Positions 1 to 5,803 of a stretch of DNA of 5,803 bases are shown piece by piece. The DNA is taken from assembly GCA_903932695.1 (NCBI GenBank), contig CAIZGZ010000034.1:1-5803 (forward strand), given 5' to 3'. Within the stretch, counting starts at the first letter, position 1. Each line of letters opens with the position of its first letter. A program made the position numbers and the translations under genes. The notes under the pieces are model-generated. The model saw nothing but the letters and a program-made list of their open reading frames with translations, did not search any database and had not been told where the DNA came from. Source of the stretch: an uncultured Actinomycetes bacterium. Lineage in GTDB: Bacteria; Actinomycetota; Actinomycetes; Nanopelagicales; Nanopelagicaceae.

Positions 1-314
1 CCCGAACATGCAACGCCTACCGGCTTGGCACATATTCGGTTTAGCCTCTTCCGCTTTCGCTCGCCACTACTAACGGAATCACGGTTGTTTTCTCTTCCTG
101 TGGGTACTGAGATGTTTCACTTCCCCACGTTTCCTTTATCTGCCCTATATATTCAGGCAGAAATAATGGGACATGACTCCCATTGGGTTCCCCCATTCGG
201 TAATCCTCGGATCAAAGCTCTGTTGGCAGCTCCCCGAGGCTTTTCGCAGCCTCATACGACCTTCTTCGGCTTCTGGAGCCTAGGCATCCGCCATTTGCAC
301 TTAATAATTTTCCA
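1..314 (-). rRNA. rrl: 23S ribosomal RNA, 5' part (cut by window edge)
   Basis: This is the 5' domain of the large-subunit rRNA, which builds the peptidyl-transferase subunit. Read on the minus strand, it shows the start-of-23S landmarks in order: TAAGTGC..GCGGATGCC near 303-285, a GAAGAAGG block, CGGGGAGCTGCC near 240-225, GATCCGAGG, CCGAATGGGGGAACCC near 204-188, and AGTAGTGGCGAGCGAAAGCGG near 73-53. The mature 5' end at about 314 is estimated by lining up TAAGTGC with the TAAGCG of E. coli 23S (about nucleotide 12), so it may be off by a few bases. The gene continues beyond position 1, so only about the first tenth is present. It follows the 16S in the usual 16S-23S order. The GCGGATGCC and GAAGAAGGTCG blocks differ slightly from the commonest bacterial forms but keep the family pattern. 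Confidence 0.95.
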
Positions 315-353
315 ACTTTATTTCTTTATTAAAGATGCTCGCGTTCACTGTGT

Positions 354-363
354 AGTTCTCAAG
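354..363 (-). promoter_or_regulatory. Pre-23S TTGAGAACT motif (antitermination/processing-like)
   Basis: The transcript reads CTTGAGAACT followed by ACACAGTG and GCGAGCATC about 40 nt before the 23S. The same ten bases, CTTGAGAACT, recur in the 16S leader (2300-2309). Sequences of this form precede 16S and 23S in many actinobacterial rRNA operons, and similar TCTTTGA-type sequences act as boxA-like antitermination sites in Gram-positives. That it has such a role here is inferred from position and duplication. Confidence 0.5.
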
Positions 364-369
364 ATACGG

Positions 370-393
370 GCGGCCTTAGGAGCTGGTAGCCGC
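370..393 (-). other. Spacer hairpin with GCGGC/GCCGC arms
   Basis: The arms at 389-393 and 370-374 are exact 5-bp complements and enclose a 14-nt loop in the 23S-proximal half of the spacer. It is probably a small structural element of the precursor RNA. The long loop makes its stability modest, and no function can be assigned from sequence. Confidence 0.35.
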
Positions 394-433
394 TTAATAG
401 ATTCTCACCTATCAGTTCGACTGCTCACTAAGT

Positions 434-455
434 CCAGAGGGATCGTACCCTCAGG
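434..455 (-). other. Local spacer hairpin competing with the 16S processing stem
   Basis: The transcript folds as TCC-T-GAGGG, a six-base loop, then CCCTC-T-GGA: eight base pairs with a single T/T mismatch. The 5' arm and loop of this hairpin (443-455) are also part of the arm that pairs with the 16S leader, so the two structures exclude one another in that section. The complementarity is read directly. That both forms occur in the cell is inferred. Confidence 0.6.
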
Positions 456-470
456 ACCCAACAACGTGCA
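443..470 (-). other. 16S processing stem, 3' strand (outer helix)
   Basis: These 28 bases of the spacer line up antiparallel with leader bases 2288-2315. I count 24 Watson-Crick pairs, two G-U pairs and two isolated mismatches, including an uninterrupted 12-bp run (TGCACGTTGTTG with CAACAACGTGCA). Helices enclosing 16S are the normal substrate of RNase III in bacterial rRNA precursors. The pairing is seen; cleavage here is inferred from that knowledge. Confidence 0.8.
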
Positions 471-546
471 TGAAGTAAATTTCTTAAAGGAAGCTTTCCA
501 CTCCGACAAGTCGGTTGTACTAACGATTTTAATGATTTAGCGACAC

Positions 547-556
547 AAATGAATGC
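547..556 (-). other. 16S processing stem, 3' strand (inner helix)
   Basis: The spacer transcript GCATTCATTT is exactly complementary to AAATGAATGC in the leader (2277-2286). It nests inside the outer helix: only one leader base separates the two helices, while 76 spacer bases (471-546) would form a side arm. The nested order supports a single bipartite stem around the 16S. Confidence 0.7.
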
Positions 557-591
557 TCCACTGTTCTTTGAGAATCTGCCTTTAGCAGTCT

Positions 592-2112
<1,521 letters not shown>

Positions 2113-2276
2113 AAGTTGTGATCTGGCAAAAAACGAAACTAGCTTGCTAATAAATTAGCTTTGCTTATTTCCGTTTTACCAATTGTTTTTGTTTTGTAAT
2201 GATCTCAAAAAGAGAAAATACAAAGGAATTTGGACTTACTACAGACATGTAACCATGCCTATATAAGCCCTATTTG

Positions 2277-2286
2277 GCATTCATTT
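2277..2286 (-). other. 16S processing stem, 5' strand (inner helix)
   Basis: AAATGAATGC in the leader transcript pairs perfectly over 10 bases with GCATTCATTT in the spacer (547-556), bringing the two ends of pre-16S together. Confidence 0.7.
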
Positions 2287-2287
2287 T

Positions 2288-2315
2288 TGCACGTTGTTGA
2301 GTTCTCAAGGTACGA
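2288..2315 (-). other. 16S processing stem, 5' strand (outer helix) with TTGAGAACT motif
   Basis: These leader bases form the 28-position helix with spacer bases 443-470. The strand contains CTTGAGAACT (2300-2309), the same ten bases found ahead of the 23S. The segment therefore combines a boxA-like element with one strand of the probable RNase III stem. TTGAGAACTCAACA-type sequences are, to my knowledge, a usual part of actinobacterial rRNA leaders. Confidence 0.75.
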
Positions 2316-2364
2316 ACGCGCTCCGCTTACAGCACTTACGCACTGTTCGAGGGGCAGACTGAGA

Positions 2365-2393
2365 AACATACTGCATCTTATGCAACAGATCAA
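2365..2393 (-). promoter_or_regulatory. Candidate second rRNA promoter (P2)
   Basis: The minus strand reads TTGATC (2393-2388), a 17-bp spacer, then TATGTT (2370-2365). Each hexamer matches four of six consensus bases for the housekeeping sigma factor, with ideal spacing. Transcription would start near 2358 and keep both 16S stem arms in the transcript. Tandem promoters are common for rRNA operons. The call rests on hexamers and position only. Confidence 0.35.
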
Positions 2394-2418
2394 ATCGCGA
2401 ACCGTTACATGAATAGCA

Positions 2419-2431
2419 TCTGAATTTCAGA
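2419..2431. repeat. Short palindrome between the two candidate rRNA promoters
   Basis: TCTGAA-N-TTCAGA is a perfect 6+6 inverted repeat around one base. It lies between the two promoter candidates, just upstream of P2 and within the transcript of P1. It could be an operator or a small RNA hairpin. Chance occurrence in A/T-rich DNA is also possible. Confidence 0.3.
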
Positions 2432-2507
2432 ATTTGTCGTCGCACGGCCTCTTTCTAAGCGGCTTTTTACACCGTTAAAAGCTAGTCCGTGACGCGAACG
2501 AGGTAGA

Positions 2508-2537
2508 ACCATAACCCGACGTTGCAGCAAAGGTCAA
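2508..2537 (-). promoter_or_regulatory. Candidate main rRNA promoter (P1)
   Basis: The minus strand reads TTGACC (2537-2532), an 18-bp spacer, then TATGGT (2513-2508). TTGAC-type -35 and TAnnnT -10 elements fit actinobacterial housekeeping-sigma promoters. It lies about 65 nt past the tyrS terminator and about 395 nt before the 16S, so it is well placed to start the rRNA transcript near 2500. The -35 hexamer is part of a repeat set (2532-2573) that may modulate it. Confidence 0.45.
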
Positions 2538-2573
2538 ATTGGGGTCAAACCACTCCCAAAACCCTCAAATTGG
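2532..2573 (-). repeat. Phased TCAAA-type repeats upstream of the rRNA promoter
   Basis: The plus strand shows TCAAATTGG at 2534-2542 and again at 2565-2573, and a third GGTCAAA at 2543-2549 that repeats GGTCAAA at 2532-2538. The TCAAA cores begin at 2534, 2545 and 2565, steps of 11 and 20 bp, close to one and two turns of DNA. The copy nearest the gene overlaps the proposed -35. This could be a regulator or upstream-element array; function is inferred. Confidence 0.4.
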
Positions 2574-2600
2574 ACATTCTGATAAGGGGTGAAAATCAAT

Positions 2601-2643
2601 AAAAAACGCCTAAAACCATTGTTTTATAATGGTTTTAGGCGTT
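2601..2643 (-). terminator. Rho-independent terminator after tyrS
   Basis: On the minus strand, a perfect 16-bp stem (AACGCCTAAAACCATT at 2643-2628 with its exact complement at 2620-2605) encloses a 7-nt loop and is followed by a T run (TTTTATTG). It begins 16 nt beyond the tyrS stop codon. It ends the argR-argH-tyrS transcript before the rRNA promoter region. The plus-strand reading lacks a T tract after the hairpin, so it appears one-directional. Confidence 0.92.
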
Positions 2644-2659
2644 CAGAGAGTCGAAGCGA

Positions 2660-3934
2660 CTAGACTAACTCCACTGCGGCCAAATCGCGCTTTCCCTTGC
2701 GTAGCAGCAGGAATCGGCCGAAAAGTAGGTCTTCTACGCTCGGAGAGAAGCTCTCTTCTGAGACCTTCTCGTTGTTGAGATAAGCGCCACCTTCTTTGAC
2801 GATGCGACGCGCGGCAGATTTCGAGTCAACGACGCCTGTTGCTGCTAGGAGATCTACCCATGTCGGAAATTCAGATCCTGCCGAAATAGTCGTGCGAGGC
2901 AATTGCGCAAGAGCTGACTCCAAGGTCTTCTCATCGAGTTCATTCAAATCTGCTTGACCAAAAAGAGCCTTTGCAGCGCGTTCTGCGTTGTTACATTCAA
3001 CTTCACCATGAACCAGTGTTGTTAATTCGCGTGCAAGAGCGCGATGCGCAGTTCGTGCACCTGGATTCTCTTCGTGAGCGCGGATGAGTTCTTCAATATC
3101 TTCGCGTGATTGAAAAGAGAAAACTTTCAGATACTTTGCAACATCCGCATCATCGCTATTAATCCAGAACTGGAAGAATGCGTACGGCGATGTCATCTCT
3201 GGATCCAACCACACACTTCCGCCAGCAGTCTTTCCAAACTTAGTTCCGTCGCTCTTTGTCATCAACGGGATAGTGAGACAGTGCGCCACTCCCCCTTCGA
3301 CTTTACGAATCAGATCTAGACCAGCGACAATATTTCCCCATTGATCACTTCCGCCAATCTGCAATTTGCATTCATGACGACGAAAAAGTTCCAAGAAATC
3401 AAATGCCTGCAAAACTTGATATGAGAATTCTGTGTAAGAGATTCCGCCGGCCTCAAGTCTGCTTGAAACACTGTCTTTAGAGAGCATCTGGTTGACACTG
3501 AAATGTTTTCCAATATCTCGAAGAAACGCTAACGCAGAGATTGGAGAGGTCCAATCTAAGTTGTTCGTCATGACAGCTGCATTACTTGATGAATCAAATG
3601 CTAGGAACTTGGAGAGCTGCAAACGAATTCGCTCGACCCATTGTTCTACGATCGCTTCGTCATTAAGTGTGCGTTCTTCGTTCCGGCCACTTGGGTCGCC
3701 AACAAGACCAGTGGCGCCACCGACGAGTGGAAGTGGCTTGTGACCAACCAACTGGAATCTACGCATAACGAGCAACACCACGAGATTGCCCACGTGAAGA
3801 CTCGGAGCCGTAGGGTCGAATCCGATGTAAAACGCGGTCGGCTCTCTATCTAATTGTTCTACGAGCGCCTTTGCATCTGTGCTTTGAGCGATCAGTCCTC
3901 GCCATTCCAAGTCTGCGATCAGTTGAGAAGTCAT
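2660..3934 (-). CDS. tyrS: Tyrosyl-tRNA synthetase
   Basis: This cytoplasmic class I synthetase uses ATP to attach tyrosine to tRNA-Tyr. The 424-residue length matches the bacterial TyrRS family. The Rossmann catalytic domain has the HIGH-type motif as HVGN (47-50), Tyr36 and Asp40 in FYIGFDPT, VGGATGLVGDPSG (71-83), the tyrosine-binding set Tyr172, Gln176 and Asp179 in FSYQVLQAFD, GGSDQWGN (194-201) with Gln198, and the KMSKS loop as KFGKT (232-236), the form also found in E. coli TyrRS. The C-terminal part from about 358 (WVDLLAATGVVDSKSAARRIV..GGAYLNN) is an S4-like RNA-binding domain that grips the tRNA. All key residues are present, so it should be active. Its ATG overlaps the argH stop as ATGA, and I see no good Shine-Dalgarno, which points to translational coupling. 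No T-box leader or private promoter is evident. Confidence 0.98.
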   Translation of the reverse strand: MTSQLIADLEWRGLIAQSTDAKALVEQLDREPTAFYIGFDPTAPSLHVGNLVVLLVMRRFQLVGHKPLPLVGGATGLVGDPSGRNEERTLNDEAIVEQWVERIRLQLSKFLAFDSSSNAAVMTNNLDWTSPISALAFLRDIGKHFSVNQMLSKDSVSSRLEAGGISYTEFSYQVLQAFDFLELFRRHECKLQIGGSDQWGNIVAGLDLIRKVEGGVAHCLTIPLMTKSDGTKFGKTAGGSVWLDPEMTSPYAFFQFWINSDDADVAKYLKVFSFQSREDIEELIRAHEENPGARTAHRALARELTTLVHGEVECNNAERAAKALFGQADLNELDEKTLESALAQLPRTTISAGSEFPTWVDLLAATGVVDSKSAARRIVKEGGAYLNNEKVSEESFSPSVEDLLFGRFLLLRKGKRDLAAVELV

Positions 3935-5358
3935 GCGCTCATCATGCCCGAAAAACGCTTCTGTTCGCCGTCAATATAGGCGGTGAAGGTGCGAATTTTC
4001 TCGTCTAATTGAGCCAACTGTGTCGTCACGCTCTTGGTTGAGGTACCGCTAATCGAAGTTCTCGATTCAACCGCGGCTTTGGCAGAAAGCGAGGCACGAA
4101 GTTCTCCCGTGAGAGATGGGTGAACGGTGGCTAGTTGCTCATCGCTCAACTCATGGACATCGCAATCGAGACTTTGCGCCAAGGCAACTGCCCTTCCGGA
4201 TATTTCATGGGCGGTGGCGAACGGAGTCCCGGAGCGAACGAGAAAGTCTGCAACCTCTGTTGCCAAGGAATGCCCGGTCTCGATCTGGGACGAAATGCGA
4301 TCTCGGTTAAATGTGGCCGTCGCGATCATTCCCCGAACTGCAGGAATCAGCACAAGCAATTGTTCAATCGAGTCAAAGACTGGTTCTTTATCTTCTTGTA
4401 GATCACGGTTGTAGGCGAAGGCCAGCCCTTTGAGGGTTGTCATCATCGCCGTGAGATTTCCGATGAGCCGTCCGGCCTTACCTCGGGCCAGTTCAGCAAT
4501 ATCTGGATTCTTCTTTTGAGGCATGATCGATGAACCGGTGGAGAAAGCATCATCAAGTGTCACCCAGCCGAATTCTTGGGTATTCCAGATCGTGAATTCT
4601 TCACCGATGCGAGAGAGGTGGACGGCAATCATCGCTAAGTCGAAAAGCGCTTCAGCGACAAAGTCGCGGTCGCTCACAACATCAATGCTGTTTCTGGCCA
4701 CTCCCCCGAATCCAAGTTCAGCCGCAGTTATCTCTGGATTAGGAACCAACGCAGATCCAGCTAAAGCACCTGCCCCGATAGGAGAGATTGAATTGCGACT
4801 CTGCCAATCCTTGAGTCGATCAAGATCTCGCAGAAGTGCATGAGAGTGCTTGGCGAGTTCGTGACTGAAGAGAATTGGTTGAGCATGTTGTAGGTGTGTA
4901 AAGCCAGGGGCGAGGAGATCAATCTGGGCCTTTGCTGCATCATCAATCACCTGGGCAAGCTGGGCAACCTCAAGTGAAATCTGCAATAGGTGATCAATCA
5001 AATAGAGCTTGAAATCAGTAACAACGAGATCATTGCGACTTCTGCCTGCCCGAAAGGCGCCGCCGAGTTCTCCAAGTTTTTCGATGAGACCTCGTTCGAT
5101 AGCGCTGTGCACATCCTCATCTGAATCGTTGTAGGTGAAATCTCCTGTTAGCACCTCAACGGACAATTCTTTGAGTGCAGCAGTAATCTTGGCTGCATCG
5201 CCTTCGGAGAGATATCCAGCGCGCTTCAGTCCTGCTACGTGGGCAATATTGACGCGAATATCGTATGGCGCAAGACGCCAATCAAAATGAACGCTCCTTG
5301 AGAGCTTAGCAACCGATTCATCCGGACCAGTTGCAAATCTTCCACCCCATAGCGCCAT
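3931..5358 (-). CDS. argH: Argininosuccinate lyase
   Basis: This enzyme catalyses the last step of arginine synthesis, splitting argininosuccinate into arginine and fumarate. It acts in the cytoplasm as a homotetramer of the fumarase/aspartase superfamily. The 475 residues are the normal length. The start MALWGGRFATGPDE is typical of the family. Further signatures are DVHSAIERGL (82-91), AGRSRNDLVVTD (104-115), the region of the catalytic histidine in THLQHAQP (154-161), and the superfamily loop GSSIMPQKKNPD (275-286), which supplies the catalytic serine. YNRDLQEDKEP (316-326) follows, as expected. The ATG overlaps the argR stop (TAATG), with a weak purine-rich AGGAAAGGG just upstream. Its stop overlaps the tyrS start. 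No defect is visible. It probably shares a promoter upstream of the window and would be regulated by ArgR together with the rest of the operon. Confidence 0.98.
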   Translation of the reverse strand: MALWGGRFATGPDESVAKLSRSVHFDWRLAPYDIRVNIAHVAGLKRAGYLSEGDAAKITAALKELSVEVLTGDFTYNDSDEDVHSAIERGLIEKLGELGGAFRAGRSRNDLVVTDFKLYLIDHLLQISLEVAQLAQVIDDAAKAQIDLLAPGFTHLQHAQPILFSHELAKHSHALLRDLDRLKDWQSRNSISPIGAGALAGSALVPNPEITAAELGFGGVARNSIDVVSDRDFVAEALFDLAMIAVHLSRIGEEFTIWNTQEFGWVTLDDAFSTGSSIMPQKKNPDIAELARGKAGRLIGNLTAMMTTLKGLAFAYNRDLQEDKEPVFDSIEQLLVLIPAVRGMIATATFNRDRISSQIETGHSLATEVADFLVRSGTPFATAHEISGRAVALAQSLDCDVHELSDEQLATVHPSLTGELRASLSAKAAVESRTSISGTSTKSVTTQLAQLDEKIRTFTAYIDGEQKRFSGMMSA

Positions 5359-5803
5359 TAGTTTCCCTTTCCTAGATTGCCAAAATTCGATTCGATCTTC
5401 TTTGCTAACGCCGCGCCACCATTTGCAGTAGCTGCGATGACGAGAACTGTGTCATCTCCGGCGATTGTCCCTATTGCGCCGGTGAGCTCCTTATTTGCAA
5501 CAGCGCTATCAATCGCGGATGCGAGGAGTTGAGCTGCAGCCGTTGGCGTTCTCACAACGACCGTATTGCCGCTCGACGCAACGCTGACGATAAAACGAGA
5601 ATTTATCGAGGCATCACTTCGACCCGGCAGTGCGTAACGCACCAGCCCCTGCTCATCTTTCGCCTTAAATGCTCGCAATTCCTGCAAATCTCTACTGGCA
5701 GTAGCTTGCGTAACGCGCACACCCTGCTTTCTTAATTCAGCAACCACATCTCCCTGGGAAGCAATTCGACCCGCCTGAATTAACTCCGCGACGAGAGCCT
5801 TGC
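5358..5803 (-). CDS. argR: Arginine repressor, 5' end missing
   Basis: ArgR is a hexameric regulator that binds ARG-box operators when arginine is plentiful and represses arginine-synthesis genes. About 147 residues are visible, counted from the first whole codon at the edge. The N-terminal winged helix-turn-helix runs from KALVAELIQAGRIASQGDVV through TQATASRDLQEL (31-42), the family's recognition motif. After a linker, the C-terminal arginine-binding and oligomerisation domain carries GTIAGDDTVLVI (111-122), with the Asp-Asp pair that contacts arginine. A GTG at 5747 opens a shorter frame, but conserved repressor sequence continues upstream of it in the same frame, so the true start lies outside the window, probably 10-20 codons away. 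The stop TAA overlaps the argH ATG by one base. argG, which often sits between argR and argH in actinobacteria, is absent here. Confidence 0.95.
   Translation of the reverse strand, partial: KALVAELIQAGRIASQGDVVAELRKQGVRVTQATASRDLQELRAFKAKDEQGLVRYALPGRSDASINSRFIVSVASSGNTVVVRTPTAAAQLLASAIDSAVANKELTGAIGTIAGDDTVLVIAATANGGAALAKKIESNFGNLGKGN

Larger units (their letters stand above)
2113..2500 (-). other. rRNA operon leader (5' external transcribed spacer)
   Basis: This is the non-coding stretch between the probable rRNA promoters and the mature 16S 5' end. It is A/T-rich next to the 16S (2113-2225). It holds the leader arms of the 16S stem (2277-2315), a TTGAGAACT motif, and a small hairpin GCTAAT-TT-ATTAGC at 2146-2159 about 35 nt upstream of the 16S. 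A short plus-strand open frame at 2230-2412 has no gene-like features and runs against the rRNA transcript. I see no tRNA or protein gene here. The 5' boundary depends on which promoter is used. Confidence 0.75.

Noticed and set aside
25..540. 171-codon open frame on the plus strand
   Set aside because: It lies antisense across the 23S 5' end and the spacer; the RNA gene identity is unambiguous and the predicted protein resembles no family I recognise.
2230..2412. 60-codon plus-strand frame in the rRNA leader
   Set aside because: It is opposed to the rRNA transcript, covers the conserved stem arm and promoter elements, and has no convincing ribosome binding site or recognisable domain.
4116..4843. 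Overlapping plus-strand frames of 64-106 codons
   Set aside because: They are mirror frames of argH, low in sequence character and mutually overlapping; argH explains the region fully.
5358..5747. GTG at 5747 as the start of ArgR
   Set aside because: Conserved ArgR helix-turn-helix sequence continues in frame upstream to the window edge, so the gene starts outside the window.

Overview
The window reads as a piece of a chromosome from a moderate-G+C actinobacterium. The 16S rRNA gene carries all the universal bacterial sites, and the rRNA spacer and leader have actinobacterial-type motifs (TTGAGAACT-type sequence, no spacer tRNA). By eye the coding DNA is close to half G+C, unusually low for the phylum. 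Together with the 16S signature around 1090-1170, this recalls the freshwater acI group (Nanopelagicales, 'Candidatus Planktophila'-like). That placement comes from memory, not from a search.

Every supported gene lies on the minus strand, so transcription runs from high to low coordinates. From right to left: the arginine repressor argR (5' end cut by the window edge), argH (argininosuccinate lyase) and tyrS (tyrosyl-tRNA synthetase). These three are packed with 1-nt and 4-nt stop/start overlaps, so they look like the tail of an arginine-biosynthesis operon that has captured tyrS. A strong Rho-independent terminator directly after tyrS ends this unit.

Next come about 490 nt of non-coding DNA holding the ribosomal RNA promoter region and leader, a complete 16S rRNA gene (about 1515 nt), a roughly 283-nt internal transcribed spacer without tRNA genes, and the first ~314 nt of the 23S rRNA gene, cut by the left edge.

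No undescribed enzyme system, defence locus, mobile element or CRISPR array is visible. The most rewarding non-gene structure is in the rRNA precursor. The leader (2288-2315) and spacer (443-470) can form a 28-position helix that, with a second 10-bp helix (2277-2286 with 547-556), would enclose the 16S. This probable processing stem overlaps a conserved antitermination-like motif and competes with a local spacer hairpin, which suggests an ordered refolding during rRNA maturation. Upstream of the probable rRNA promoter there is also a set of TCAAA-containing repeats spaced by about one and two helical turns.
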